Shown here in pieces: positions 18,600 to 28,190 of a DNA stretch of 64,000 nt. The notes under the pieces were generated by a model, which saw nothing but the letters and a program-made list of their open reading frames with translations, did no database searches and was not told where the DNA came from. The position numbers and the translations under genes are program-made. Position 1 is the stretch's first letter. Each line of letters starts with the position of its first letter. Origin of the DNA: CAVVVS01 sp963751355 (GTDB lineage Bacteria; Bacteroidota; Ignavibacteria; Ignavibacteriales; Ignavibacteriaceae); contig CAVVVS010000121.1 in assembly GCA_963751355.1 (NCBI GenBank), forward strand, positions 12,070 to 76,069, in the 5' to 3' direction.

Positions 18600-19808
18600 A
18601 TGATAAAACTGAATCATTTAGATTACTACCGCCTCCCATGGAATCTTACTGATAATTCAATTTCCTGGCTCGAACCTACCGCAAAATGTAACCTTTCTTG
18701 CGATGGTTGTTATCGACAAAATGAGAATAACCATAAATCAATTCAAACAATAAAAGAAGAACTGGATACGTTCACAAGATTGAGAAAAGTAGATGGAATT
18801 TCCATTGCCGGAGGGGACCCATTACTGCATCCGGATATTCTTGAAATTGTTAAAGATGTAAAATCAAGAGGTTTAAAACCAATCATAAATACCAATGGTT
18901 TGGCTCTTACAACTGAGTTACTTCAGGAACTTAAGAAAGCAGGTGTTTTTGGTTTTACATTCCACGTTGATAGTAAACAAAATAGACCGGGATGGAAAAA
19001 TAAAAACGAAGTTGAATTAAATGAATTAAGGTATCACTATGCCAGAATGGTTGCCGACGCGGGAAACATTTCATGTGCATTTAATTCTACCGTCTATGAG
19101 GATACAATGCAGTATGTGCCTGAACTTGTTAAATGGGCACAAAAAAATATTGATATAGTCCAGGTAATGGTTTTCATTCTTTACCGTGCCGTAAATAATG
19201 GCAAAGTAGATTTTTATCTTGGCCCAAAAAAAATAGATATGTCTTCATTGGTTTATAATGAAGAGCCGGAAGAACGGACGGATATAAAGGCTGAGGAAAT
19301 TTGGGAAATGATAAAAAATGAAAATCCTGATTTCGATAGCTGTGCATATCTGAACGGTTCAGAAAAACCTGATTCATTCAAGTGGCTTTTACACGGAAGA
19401 CTTGGTACAAAGAAAAAGATTTACGGCTATATGGGTAATAAAGCAATTGAGATTGTTCAAGTATTTCATCATCTTCTATTTAATAAATATCTGGCTTACG
19501 CCTCACCAAAAATGACCAGGAAAGGCAAGTCTATGATGCCGCTGGGAATTTTTGATAAAAAGATCCGAAAAGTTTTCATAAATTTCTTTAAGAATCCTTT
19601 GAATATTTTTAGAAGATTATACTATCAGTCAATAATGATAATTCAGCCTGTAGATTTTCTGGAAGATGGAAGACAAAATATGTGTGATGGATGCCCCGAT
19701 ATAACAGTATGGAATGGAAAACTCGTTTGGTCCTGCCGGATGGAGGAACAATTAAAATACGGGCATAATGTTCGCACATACCCAAAAGATTTCATGCATG
19801 ATAATTAG
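18600..19808 (+). CDS. Radical SAM protein, function unknown
   Basis: A 402-residue radical SAM enzyme. The [4Fe-4S] motif is CNLSCDGC (Cys30, Cys34, Cys37), followed by the GGDP motif (SIAGGDPLLHPD) and the INTNG strand typical of the SAM-binding barrel. The C-terminus has an extra Cys set (Cys362, Cys365, Cys379 in MCDGCPD...WSCRMEE) that could bind an auxiliary cluster, as in SPASM-like enzymes. A basic, aromatic stretch at about 300-345 could associate with membrane. It stands alone, so neighbours give no substrate. It does not match a named family that I recognise. Confidence 0.85.
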   Translation: MIKLNHLDYYRLPWNLTDNSISWLEPTAKCNLSCDGCYRQNENNHKSIQTIKEELDTFTRLRKVDGISIAGGDPLLHPDILEIVKDVKSRGLKPIINTNGLALTTELLQELKKAGVFGFTFHVDSKQNRPGWKNKNEVELNELRYHYARMVADAGNISCAFNSTVYEDTMQYVPELVKWAQKNIDIVQVMVFILYRAVNNGKVDFYLGPKKIDMSSLVYNEEPEERTDIKAEEIWEMIKNENPDFDSCAYLNGSEKPDSFKWLLHGRLGTKKKIYGYMGNKAIEIVQVFHHLLFNKYLAYASPKMTRKGKSMMPLGIFDKKIRKVFINFFKNPLNIFRRLYYQSIMIIQPVDFLEDGRQNMCDGCPDITVWNGKLVWSCRMEEQLKYGHNVRTYPKDFMHDN

Positions 19809-19835
19809 TCTATTAAGCATTCGCTAAGAATAATG

Positions 19836-19858
19836 CCGGGAAGTTTTGCGCTTCCCGG
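19836..19858 (+). terminator. Hairpin downstream of the radical SAM gene (possible terminator)
   Basis: An 8-bp perfect stem, CCGGGAAG (19836-19843) with CTTCCCGG (19851-19858), around a 7-nt loop, 28 nt after the stop. The T-rich tract that follows is interrupted (ACTAATTAATTTTT), so it is only a moderate intrinsic terminator. Confidence 0.55.
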
Positions 19859-19960
19859 ACTAATTAATTTTTCCCTTATACATTAAAGCTAATTTAAAAT
19901 AAATATTTTTTGGTATTGTAATTTTGACCCCAAAAAGAGATATCAAAATTCTGAAAGATT

Positions 19961-20010
19961 TGGACTTTATGCACACGAGTCTCAGTCGATGACTCCTTTG
20001 AAATAACGGT
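19961..20010 (-). repeat. Dispersed intergenic repeat, copy B (TCATCGACTGAG core)
   Basis: On the minus strand this reads ATTTCAAAGGAG then TCATCGACTGAGAC. It shares the 12-nt core and parts of both flanks with the copy at 11341-11395. It sits between two converging genes. Confidence 0.5.
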
Positions 20011-20043
20011 TAGGTTTTTTATAGAAAATTTGTACATTATTAT

Positions 20044-21063
20044 TCATTTGATTTTAACTATAACCTTCCCTTTTGTTTTACCGGATTGAAAAGCTTTTAA
20101 TGCTGTAATCAATTCACCAAAATTATAAACTGATCCGATATAAGGTTTATCTAAATTCATTTCTTCAATTTTAGTTAACATATCGCTCAGCAATTCCACC
20201 CGGTCGTAAAGCCAAATTAGATTGAATCCGGTTATTGATTTATTTGATTTTATTAATGTCAATGTATCGTAAACAGGCCGATTCAAATAATGAAACAATA
20301 ATTTGAAATAATTAGGTCTGTTCCCGCGTGAAGAATAACTCGATAGTCCATAAGCTACCATTTTTCCGGTGGTTTTTAATAATTCAAAACTTGCTAATTG
20401 AATCCTGCCGCCGACAGCATCCAACACCAAATCAAGTTCCCTGCCGTTCAATTTCTTCTTCAATTCTGCTTTAAATTTTTTACCCCTTACTATTATTTCA
20501 TCATATCCTTCGGATTTTAATAAGTCAATTTTTGAAGTATCCCCAACCGTTCTGATTGTAAAGGCGAAAAACTTTTTTGCTATACGTTCTGCATAAATAC
20601 CAACACCTCCTGCAGCACTATGAATTAATACGGTTTGATTAGCAGAAATATTTCCCAGATGCACCAATGCATAATAGGCTGTTAATGCCTGCACAATGAA
20701 ACCAGCACCTTGTTTAAAAGACCAATCCTCAGGTAATCTGATTAGATACCTTTCATCTAAATTAAGGTGTGTGGCAAAGGAACCAAATTTTATAACCCCA
20801 ATTACCGGATCATTTATTTGAAAATTTGATACATAAACACCTCTAGCCCTGATATATCCCGAAAACTCTAGCCCCGGGATAAAATCCCTTGAAGGCGCCG
20901 CCCGGTATAGCCCCTTTATTGTAAAGAGGTTGGCAAAATTTAACCCGATAGCTTTTATCTCCACACAAACTTCATAATCGCCGGGAGGGTCTAATTCTTC
21001 TTTAACAAGTTTTAAGTTATTTAATGAGCCTGCTTTTCTCAGGCGATAGCAAAGTCTCTCCAT
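20044..21063 (-). CDS. Zinc-independent MDR oxidoreductase (NADPH:quinone reductase / VAT-1-like)
   Basis: A 339-residue medium-chain dehydrogenase/reductase. The N-terminal GroES-like half has the GLNFANLFTIKGLY region and GLEFSGYI. The Rossmann half has the NADPH-binding loop HSAAGGVGIYAERIA. Catalytic and structural zinc Cys clusters are absent, as in quinone reductases and VAT-1-like proteins. It probably reduces quinones or enals in the cytosol; the substrate cannot be told from sequence. It is a single gene, converging with the radical SAM gene. Confidence 0.88.
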   Translation of the reverse strand: MERLCYRLRKAGSLNNLKLVKEELDPPGDYEVCVEIKAIGLNFANLFTIKGLYRAAPSRDFIPGLEFSGYIRARGVYVSNFQINDPVIGVIKFGSFATHLNLDERYLIRLPEDWSFKQGAGFIVQALTAYYALVHLGNISANQTVLIHSAAGGVGIYAERIAKKFFAFTIRTVGDTSKIDLLKSEGYDEIIVRGKKFKAELKKKLNGRELDLVLDAVGGRIQLASFELLKTTGKMVAYGLSSYSSRGNRPNYFKLLFHYLNRPVYDTLTLIKSNKSITGFNLIWLYDRVELLSDMLTKIEEMNLDKPYIGSVYNFGELITALKAFQSGKTKGKVIVKIK

Positions 21064-21558
21064 TTTTAACTCTTTCTTATAAAGTCAGTAGTCATTCAGA
21101 TAACATGATAAAATAAAATGCATATTGTATCATTTTAAACTTGTAACTAAGATATTCGAAAATATACGGTAGAAAGGTTTTTCTTAATTCTTATAAAAAA
21201 TATTAAATTTATTACACGTAAATATTTATACTAAATACATCAGCCTGGATCCGGGATTTAACCTTCCCGCTTTCTAACAAATCGTTGAATATTTTACCAA
21301 TTCACAACAATGTAATGTTAGCAAGTTCACTTTTAAGAATTATATATCTGTACAAATTAAATGATTTGATAGATAACCCGGACAACCGTGGGACAGACAA
21401 GATTCTTATCTACTTGTCATCTGTTAATCTTTGTTTTAAACTGTAAAAAGCTTATTTTTAGAGTTCTATTTTTCAAAAATTTCTCGAATAATTTATTAAA
21501 ATCACGATTAAGATATATTTAAATAAAAAAAAGAAAAGTTAGATTTAAGTAAAATACC
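21064..21558. other. Intergenic region upstream of tRNA-Leu
   Basis: No gene is seen in these 495 bp. A stretch at about 21386-21425 containing GTGGGACAGACAAGATTCTT has higher GC and may be another degenerate short repeat. The tRNA promoter must lie at the right end. Confidence 0.45.
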
Positions 21559-21640
21559 GCGAGAATGGCGGAATTGGTAGACGCGCTAGACTTAGGATCT
21601 AGTACCGTAAGGTGTCGGGGTTCGAGTCCCCGTTCTCGCA
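21559..21640 (+). tRNA. tRNA-Leu (anticodon UAG)
   Basis: The 82-nt gene folds as a tRNA. The acceptor stem GCGAGAA pairs with TTCTCGC at the 3' end, with discriminator A at 21640. The D-loop has GGTAGAC. The anticodon stem CTAGA/TCTAG encloses the loop CTTAGGA with anticodon TAG at 21593-21595. The T-arm is GGGG-TTCGAGT-CCCC. The variable arm TACCGTAAGGTG is of the extended class II kind expected for leucine. CCA is not encoded, since CTT follows, so it must be added by a nucleotidyltransferase. The trigger factor gene follows 55 bp downstream. Confidence 0.97.
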
Positions 21641-21695
21641 CTTATCAAATTCAATAATTTATACTATATATAATTATTAAAGAGAAGAGGTTAGT

Positions 21696-23024
21696 TTGGA
21701 TTATAAGATTAATGATCTTTCCGTCTCGGAGAAGGAAGTTGAAGTTACATATGCTTATGAAGAAATAAAATCAGACATTGAAAGTGAAGTAAAAAAGCAA
21801 GTAAAAAAAATACAGATCCCGGGATTCAGAAAAGGAAAAGTTCCTATTTCAATAATAAAAAAGATGTATGGCGACGCTTTAGAATATGAAGCTTCTGAAC
21901 AAATAGCTAACAACAGATTCTGGGAACTGGCTAACGAACAACATCTGCATCCAATCGGAAAGCCTTCTCTTACCGATATAAAATTCAAACCCGGTGAAGA
22001 CTTTTCATTTAAAGTAAAATATGAAGTAATGCCGAAAATTGAGGTTACTAATTATACGGGATTGGATATTGAAATTCCTGATTTCAAAGTCACGGATAAA
22101 GAAGTTGAAAAAGATATCGAATATATATTAAAATCTAATCGTACAACTGAACCTTCCGATGTTATAGGTGATGATATCAATTACATAATTGATGTTGAAA
22201 TTGTTCGTGTCGATGACAAAGGTGAAATATTTGAAAATTCCAAACCTGAGAAACTGCAAATTGATTTTACAAATGAGGGAATTCAACCCGAAATAGTAAA
22301 AAATGCAAAAGGTAAGAAAGTAGGAGAATATTTTAATTTTTCTTTTAAAGATGAAAAAACTAATAAAACAGAAGTCGGGAATGAGGAAAAAGTTCAGGAA
22401 ATTTATAATTACAAAGCCGAAGTTAAAGACATAAAAAAAATTATTCCGGCTGAATTAACCGAAGAACTGATAAAAAAGGTTACCAAAGGAAAAGTTTCCA
22501 CCGAAGAGGATTTACGAAAAGAAATCCAAAACGATATTCAGCATTATTATGATCACCGGATAGATGATTTAACAAAAGATAAGCTGCTAACCACAATAGT
22601 TAAGCATAACGAATTTCCTCCTCCTTCAACGCTGGTTCAAAATGTACTTGATGATTTTGTTAAACGGGAAGAAGAAGAAGCAAAGAAACAGGGATATAAT
22701 AGTATTGACAAAGTTGAAGCAGCTGATAGGTTAAAAAATGTCGCCGAACTTGAAGTGAAATGGTTCGTAATTAAGAATGCCATCCAGGAAAAAGAAGAGT
22801 TAAAAGTTACGGATGACGACCTTAAAGAAATAGCTGAAAAGGAAACAAAAGAAACCGGTATTGCAATTGATAAGCTAATAAACTATTATAAATCTTCAAA
22901 TTATGCTGATAAGTTAATAGACAAAAAATTGTTTAACTTCTTGAATGAAAACAATAATATCAAAAAAGTAAATCCGGAAGAACTTACTAAAAAAGAAACC
23001 GAGGAAACTAATGATAAAAAATAA
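21696..23024 (+). CDS. tig: Trigger factor (ribosome-associated chaperone)
   Basis: A 442-residue chaperone and peptidyl-prolyl isomerase. The N-terminal ribosome-binding domain carries the conserved IPGFRKGKVP signature (about residues 40-50). A diverged FKBP-like domain follows at about 150-245, then the long charged helical C-terminal arms. It starts at TTG (21696) with AGAGG 5 nt upstream; no in-frame ATG fits the conserved N-terminus. It overlaps clpP by 14 nt, so the two are translationally coupled. It binds nascent chains at the ribosome exit tunnel. Confidence 0.96.
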   Translation: MDYKINDLSVSEKEVEVTYAYEEIKSDIESEVKKQVKKIQIPGFRKGKVPISIIKKMYGDALEYEASEQIANNRFWELANEQHLHPIGKPSLTDIKFKPGEDFSFKVKYEVMPKIEVTNYTGLDIEIPDFKVTDKEVEKDIEYILKSNRTTEPSDVIGDDINYIIDVEIVRVDDKGEIFENSKPEKLQIDFTNEGIQPEIVKNAKGKKVGEYFNFSFKDEKTNKTEVGNEEKVQEIYNYKAEVKDIKKIIPAELTEELIKKVTKGKVSTEEDLRKEIQNDIQHYYDHRIDDLTKDKLLTTIVKHNEFPPPSTLVQNVLDDFVKREEEEAKKQGYNSIDKVEAADRLKNVAELEVKWFVIKNAIQEKEELKVTDDDLKEIAEKETKETGIAIDKLINYYKSSNYADKLIDKKLFNFLNENNNIKKVNPEELTKKETEETNDKK

Positions 23025-23637
23025 TGAGATTTACAACCAGCTTGTTCCTTATGTAATCGAACAAACCGGTCGCGGTGAACGGGGTATGGATATTTTTTCT
23101 CGCCTATTAAGAGAAAGAATAATATTTATCGGTACTGCTATAGATGATCATATAGCAAGCTTAACTATTGCTCAATTAATCTTTCTTGAGGCAGAAGATT
23201 CCGATAAAGATATTAATCTTTATATTAACTCACCCGGCGGAAGTGTTACAGCAGGCCTTGCTATTTATGATACCATGAAATACATCAAACCGGACGTAGC
23301 CACAATATGTGTAGGAATGGCTGCTAGTATGGCTGCAATTTTATTGGCAGGCGGTGCCGCCGGTAAAAGGACTTCACTTCCCAACTCAAAAATAATGATT
23401 CATCAGCCATGGGTTGGAGGACTCCAGGGTCAAACTTCTGATATTGAAATCCATGCTAAAGAGATGCTCAAAACACGTGATACTTTATATAAAATTTTAG
23501 CCAATCATACAGGCAAATCAATAGAACAAATTACTAAAGATTGCGACCGCGATTACTTTTTAACCTCTCAGGAAGCAAAGGATTATAAATTAATTGATAA
23601 TATTTTAGAAAAAAGAATCCCCCTTAGTAAAAAATAA
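23011..23637 (+). CDS. clpP: ATP-dependent Clp protease proteolytic subunit
   Basis: A 208-residue serine peptidase that forms the tetradecameric Clp chamber. The catalytic Ser106 is in GMAASMAA, His131 in MIHQPWVGG, and the Asp lies in the CDRDYFLTSQEA segment. NSPGGSVTAGLAIYD is also characteristic. The start overlaps the tig coding end, with GAGGAAAC as ribosome site. An intrinsic terminator follows at 23669-23696, so the usual third partner clpX is not part of this operon. Confidence 0.97.
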   Translation: MIKNNEIYNQLVPYVIEQTGRGERGMDIFSRLLRERIIFIGTAIDDHIASLTIAQLIFLEAEDSDKDINLYINSPGGSVTAGLAIYDTMKYIKPDVATICVGMAASMAAILLAGGAAGKRTSLPNSKIMIHQPWVGGLQGQTSDIEIHAKEMLKTRDTLYKILANHTGKSIEQITKDCDRDYFLTSQEAKDYKLIDNILEKRIPLSKK

Positions 23638-23668
23638 TTCGTTCTAAATTTGATTCTCTTGTAAAATT

Positions 23669-23696
23669 GCCCGGGTAATTTATCCCGGGCTTTTTT
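23669..23696 (+). terminator. Intrinsic terminator of tig-clpP
   Basis: A perfect 7-bp stem, GCCCGGG (23669-23675) with CCCGGGC (23684-23690), around an 8-nt loop and directly followed by six T. It lies 32 nt after the clpP stop. Confidence 0.92.
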
Positions 23697-23884
23697 CTAT
23701 TTTATAATTTGTTTTTTCCCCCGGCTTTCCGGATCTATTTAAAAGTCGGGTTTTTAGATTTCTATTTTTGTAAAATAGGATTTAGACTTAATTTGTATGT
23801 AGCTTGAACCTAGAAATAAAATTCTCTAAATTAAAATTCCAAACTTTGACTTTATAAAAATAACATTTATTAATTTGAAGCCTA

Positions 23885-25072
23885 ATGACGAAAGCCCTGA
23901 TTACCAATCCAACCTCCGTTATAATTTTCCTGGCATGTCTCCTCGCATTTATTTATTGGATTAAAGAACAGACTTTTGCAAAACCAGTATTTAAAGTTAT
24001 ACCATTTGTGTTGTGGATATACTTTTTACCGATGGTAACCACTACTCTCGGCATCACTCCACAATCTTCCATTGCTTATGATTGGATAACAGACTACTTC
24101 CTCCCCGCCTCACTAGTTCTATTGTTAATTTCAGCAGACTTGCCTACGATAGTAAAATTAGGTCCGAAAGCTCTCATCACTTTCTTTTCCGGCTCGTTAG
24201 GCATCATGATTGGCGCACCTATTGTACTGATTTTATTTTCACATTATTTACCTCCGGATGCCTGGAAAGGAATTGCAGCGTTAAGCGGAAGTTGGATCGG
24301 TGGAAGTGCCAATATGATATCGGTAAAAGAAAGTATAGGAACCTCTGACTCGCTTTTAGGTACAATGGTTATCGTGGACACAATTATTGGTTACGGATGG
24401 ATGGCTATTGTAATTGCATTTTCAGGTTATCAAACAAAAATCGACTCTGCAAATAAGGTTGATACCTCAACCCTCGCAAATATCAACAAAAAAATGGGAT
24501 CATTGTTCTCAACGCGTGAACCGATTGATCTTAAAAACCTTTCTCTAATGATTGCATTATCTTTCACAGTTAGTGCAGTTTGTCTCCGGCTCGGACATTT
24601 GATTCCTCCATTAGGGGATATTGTGACGGCTTTCGGCTGGACAATTATTCTCGTGCTTGTAATATCCATTCTACTCTCGTTTACAAAATTACAAAACCTG
24701 GAGAAAAAAGGGGCGTCGGTCCTTGGAAACTATATGCTTTACTTTCTTCTCGCTTCCATCGGGGCAAAAGCAAATCTTGCAGCAATACTTAATGCACCTA
24801 TGTTTTTATTGGCGGGCGCAGTTTGGATTTTAATTCATGCAGTTATTTTATACTCGGTAGGGCGTTTAATTAAAGCTCCGATGTTTTTGATAGCTACATC
24901 AAGCCAGGCAAATATCGGCGGTTACATCAGCGCTCCAATTGTTGCCAGCATCTACCAGCCCTCTTTAGCGCCTGTCGGACTTTTAATGGGTGTGCTGGGA
25001 AATGTTTCAGGTACATTCTTAGCTTTGATTACCGCCCAAATTTGTCAATGGGCGTCTCATATCCATTTCTAA
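23885..25072 (+). CDS. DUF819 family integral membrane protein
   Basis: A 395-residue hydrophobic protein with about ten membrane helices, resembling the DUF819 (YjcL-like) family. Recognisable stretches are the duplicated small-residue motifs GSWIGGSANMISVKE (about residue 138) and SSQANIGGYISAPIVASIYQ (about residue 343), which look like the two pseudo-symmetric substrate-binding loops of an inverted-repeat transporter. Function is not established for this family and the substrate is unknown. No strong ribosome site precedes the ATG. It is a single gene. Confidence 0.85.
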   Translation: MTKALITNPTSVIIFLACLLAFIYWIKEQTFAKPVFKVIPFVLWIYFLPMVTTTLGITPQSSIAYDWITDYFLPASLVLLLISADLPTIVKLGPKALITFFSGSLGIMIGAPIVLILFSHYLPPDAWKGIAALSGSWIGGSANMISVKESIGTSDSLLGTMVIVDTIIGYGWMAIVIAFSGYQTKIDSANKVDTSTLANINKKMGSLFSTREPIDLKNLSLMIALSFTVSAVCLRLGHLIPPLGDIVTAFGWTIILVLVISILLSFTKLQNLEKKGASVLGNYMLYFLLASIGAKANLAAILNAPMFLLAGAVWILIHAVILYSVGRLIKAPMFLIATSSQANIGGYISAPIVASIYQPSLAPVGLLMGVLGNVSGTFLALITAQICQWASHIHF

Positions 25073-25236
25073 AAATTCAATAATTTTAATTTGATGTATA
25101 TCATACTGATTGGCTAATTTGCCGATTCTTGCTTATTATTCAATACTCATTACAAGGCTTAAAAAATTATTCATTGAATTACTCAGCTTTTATAATAAAT
25201 TAGTTAATGTTTATTAATAATTAATGAGATAAGTAA

Positions 25237-26334
25237 ATGATCGGTGTAAGATTTTCCGAATATATTCCTGAAAATTTAACTCTTAATAATTTTGAACAAT
25301 TGTTAAAAATCTTTTTACAATTGCTGACAATTTCCTCCGGGGATGTTGCACAAGCTTTAAATTTTATGAACCAACTTGATCAAAAATACGGATTGACCGG
25401 AAACGAATACGGAATGGGTGACTTTATTCAGGAATTAAAAGATAAAAATTATATCCGGCAAGAGGAAAATGGTCTTAGCCTAATAATAACAGCTAAGGGT
25501 GAACAAGCTATACGTAAACAGTCGCTCGAGGAAATTTTTGGTAAATTGAAAAAAGGCTCCCGGGGTAATCATAGGACACCGTTCTCCGGTCAAGGAGATG
25601 AATCTACTTCAGATCGCAGAGAATTCCAGTTCGGTGATAGGATGGAGCAAATCGACATGACCGATTCACTTAAAAATGCTCAAATTAATCATGGTATAGA
25701 TGAATTTAAATTGACAGAGGGCGATCTTGAAGTTGAAGAAAGAGATTTCAAAGTAATTACTTCTACAGTATTGATGATCGATATTTCACATTCAATGATA
25801 CTCTACGGGGAAGATCGAATCACTCCCGCTAAAAAAGTGGCTATGGCTCTTTCCGAGTTAATTACAACTAAATATCAAAAAGATACACTGGATATTATTG
25901 TTTTCGGAAATGATGCATGGTCGATAGAAATAAAAGATCTACCATACCTTCAAGTAGGTCCGTATCATACAAACACTGTTGCCGGAATAGATTTAGCCAT
26001 GGACATTTTAAGGAGAAGGAAAACAGCTAACAAGCAAATCTTTATGATAACCGATGGAAAGCCGACATGCCTAAAAGAAGGATTAAAGTATTACAAAAAT
26101 AGCTTTGGTTTGGATACAAAAATAATGAACCGAACCCTTGACCAAGCCGCTAAATGCCGGAAGCTCGGTATAACAATCACTACATTTATGATTGCTCGCG
26201 ATCCTTATCTTCAGCAATTTGTAAGGGAATTTACAAAAACAAATAATGGAAGAGCTTATTATAGCAGTTTAACCGGTTTGGGCGATTTTATTTTTGAAGA
26301 TTATATTCGTAATCGAAGGAAAAAAGTTAGGTAG
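25237..26334 (+). CDS. VWA domain-containing protein (partner of MoxR-type AAA ATPase)
   Basis: A 365-residue soluble protein. An N-terminal helical region (about 1-100) and a charged linker precede a von Willebrand A domain from about residue 170. Its metal-ion-dependent adhesion site is intact: DISHS at 182-186 and the later ITDGKPT. Genes for VWA proteins next to MoxR/chelatase-like ATPases encode metal insertion or protein maturation chaperones. The AAA partner follows at 26655. The client is unknown. No signal peptide is seen, so it is probably cytoplasmic. Confidence 0.88.
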   Translation: MIGVRFSEYIPENLTLNNFEQLLKIFLQLLTISSGDVAQALNFMNQLDQKYGLTGNEYGMGDFIQELKDKNYIRQEENGLSLIITAKGEQAIRKQSLEEIFGKLKKGSRGNHRTPFSGQGDESTSDRREFQFGDRMEQIDMTDSLKNAQINHGIDEFKLTEGDLEVEERDFKVITSTVLMIDISHSMILYGEDRITPAKKVAMALSELITTKYQKDTLDIIVFGNDAWSIEIKDLPYLQVGPYHTNTVAGIDLAMDILRRRKTANKQIFMITDGKPTCLKEGLKYYKNSFGLDTKIMNRTLDQAAKCRKLGITITTFMIARDPYLQQFVREFTKTNNGRAYYSSLTGLGDFIFEDYIRNRRKKVR

Positions 26335-26654
26335 GCAGCAACAAAATGTTTAATGTGTTAATTTAGCCCATTTAGAAACAACGCCTCAATATAGTGCAGC
26401 ATTTAATGATAACTTAGAATAGATTAAATTAATTCTATTTTATAAAAATCTTTTAATCATGCTCTTAAATTATTTTTTGTAATATATCGGTTCTTTGTAT
26501 AAATAAGCTAATAATTGAACTTTATTAACGATTCAATTAATGAAAAAATTCGCAGCATGCTAACTTAAAATAGGTTTTTTAGTTACAATTTAAAAAACAA
26601 AAATTTAAATGAGTGGGTATTCATTCGGATTAAGATACAAGGAGTTTTATTTTT
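26335..26654. other. AT-rich intergenic region between the VWA and AAA genes
   Basis: These 320 bp hold no ORF and no clear terminator. The AAA gene may have its own promoter here. AAGGAG lies just before the ATG at 26655. Confidence 0.4.
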
Positions 26655-28166
26655 ATGAATGTAACATCAATAAAAACACTGGGAAATTTAAAGGAAAGCG
26701 GATACAACTCTCTCTCTATTAAGGATGAGCTAAGACGAAATTTAATCAATTCCCTTAAAAATGGTTATAAACCTTTTGAAGGTATCTTAGGTTATGATGA
26801 TACGGTTATTCCTGATATTCAAACCGCAATACTATCGAGGCATAATATAATTTTACTTGGTCTCAGGGGGCAGGCCAAAACTCGCATTGCTAGATTATTA
26901 ATAAATCTTTTGGACGAATATATCCCGGCTGTTGAAGGTTCTGAATTGAATGATGATCCTTTAAAGCCTATTTCCAGAGAAGCAATAAATATTATTCAGG
27001 AGAAAGGTGACAAGACTAAAGTAAAATGGATTCACCGTTCGGATAGATATACCGAAAAACTTGCTACTCCCGATGTATCGGTAGCGGACTTAATCGGCGA
27101 TATGGATCCGATAAAAGCTGCTACATTAAAATTGACTTATGCTGATGAAAGGGTTATTCATTTCGGCTTAATCCCTCGTTCACACCGATCAATTTTTGTG
27201 ATTAATGAATTGCCAGATTTGCAAGCAAGAATTCAAGTCGCTTTGTTCAATATTTTACAGGAACAAGATATTCAGATTAGAGGTTTCAAGATAAGACTAC
27301 CGCTCGACATTCAGTTTGTCTTCACAGCCAATCCGGAAGATTATACAAATAGAGGCTCCATTGTAACTCCCTTGAAGGATAGAATTGACAGTCAAATTTT
27401 AACACATTACCCAAAATCCGTGGAAATTTCAAAAAAGATTACAGAACAAGAATCGAGGTTAACAACTGATCAAAAATCTTCTGTAAAGATAAACGAATTG
27501 TTAAAACACCTGGTAGAACAAATAGCCTTTGAAGCCCGACAAAGTGAATATATAGATCTAAAAAGCGGGGTTTCGGCAAGATTAACAATTTCGGCGTTCG
27601 AAAATTTAATAAGCACAGCAGAACGAAGAATGATCATGAACGGTGAGAGCAGCACTCATTTAAGGATATCAGATTTGTATGGTGTCATCCCGGCTATTAC
27701 AGGAAAAATTGAATTAGTTTACGAAGGAGAGCAAGAAGGTCCTTCGAAAGTCGCTTACATTTTGATAGGTAAATCAATTAAAACATTGTTTGAAGATTAC
27801 TTCCCCACCACGGAAAAACTTAAAAAGAAATCCGAATCTAATAATATTTATCAAAAGATTATCAATTGGTTTAGTAAGGGAAATTTAGTCGATATACTGA
27901 ACAATCTATCGAATGAAGAATATGGAAAGCAGTTAATGAATGTGGAGGGATTGCATGACCTTATAAAAAAATATTTCCCGAAGGAAGACGATTGCACTCA
28001 AATACTATTAATGGAATTTGCGCTGCATGGATTAGCGGAATATTCAATGTTAAGCAAGTTCAAACTGGAATATGGGATTCAATTCAAAGATATGTTAAGC
28101 TCTATGTTTACAATGTCTAAAAATGAAGAAGATGATGATGATATTGATCCAGATATTTATAGGTAG
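26655..28166 (+). CDS. MoxR/magnesium-chelatase-like AAA ATPase
   Basis: A 503-residue AAA+ protein of the chelatase I/MoxR type. Walker A is GLRGQAKT (69-76). The Walker B position reads FVINELPDL with Asn184-Glu185 in place of the usual Asp-Glu. Sensor 1 is FVFTANPEDYTNRG and an arginine-finger region PLKDRID follows. A helical C-terminal extension (about 380-503) ends in an acidic tail, MSKNEEDDDDIDPD. It probably remodels a client together with the VWA protein upstream. The reading frame is open and intact. Confidence 0.9.
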   Translation: MNVTSIKTLGNLKESGYNSLSIKDELRRNLINSLKNGYKPFEGILGYDDTVIPDIQTAILSRHNIILLGLRGQAKTRIARLLINLLDEYIPAVEGSELNDDPLKPISREAINIIQEKGDKTKVKWIHRSDRYTEKLATPDVSVADLIGDMDPIKAATLKLTYADERVIHFGLIPRSHRSIFVINELPDLQARIQVALFNILQEQDIQIRGFKIRLPLDIQFVFTANPEDYTNRGSIVTPLKDRIDSQILTHYPKSVEISKKITEQESRLTTDQKSSVKINELLKHLVEQIAFEARQSEYIDLKSGVSARLTISAFENLISTAERRMIMNGESSTHLRISDLYGVIPAITGKIELVYEGEQEGPSKVAYILIGKSIKTLFEDYFPTTEKLKKKSESNNIYQKIINWFSKGNLVDILNNLSNEEYGKQLMNVEGLHDLIKKYFPKEDDCTQILLMEFALHGLAEYSMLSKFKLEYGIQFKDMLSSMFTMSKNEEDDDDIDPDIYR

Positions 28167-28190
28167 ATTTTATTGATGTAGAAAAGATTA

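Noticed and set aside
21386..21425. GTGGGACAGACAAG stretch as a definite repeat or riboswitch
   Set aside because: Only one copy in the window and no convincing paired structure. It is mentioned only as a possible degenerate repeat.
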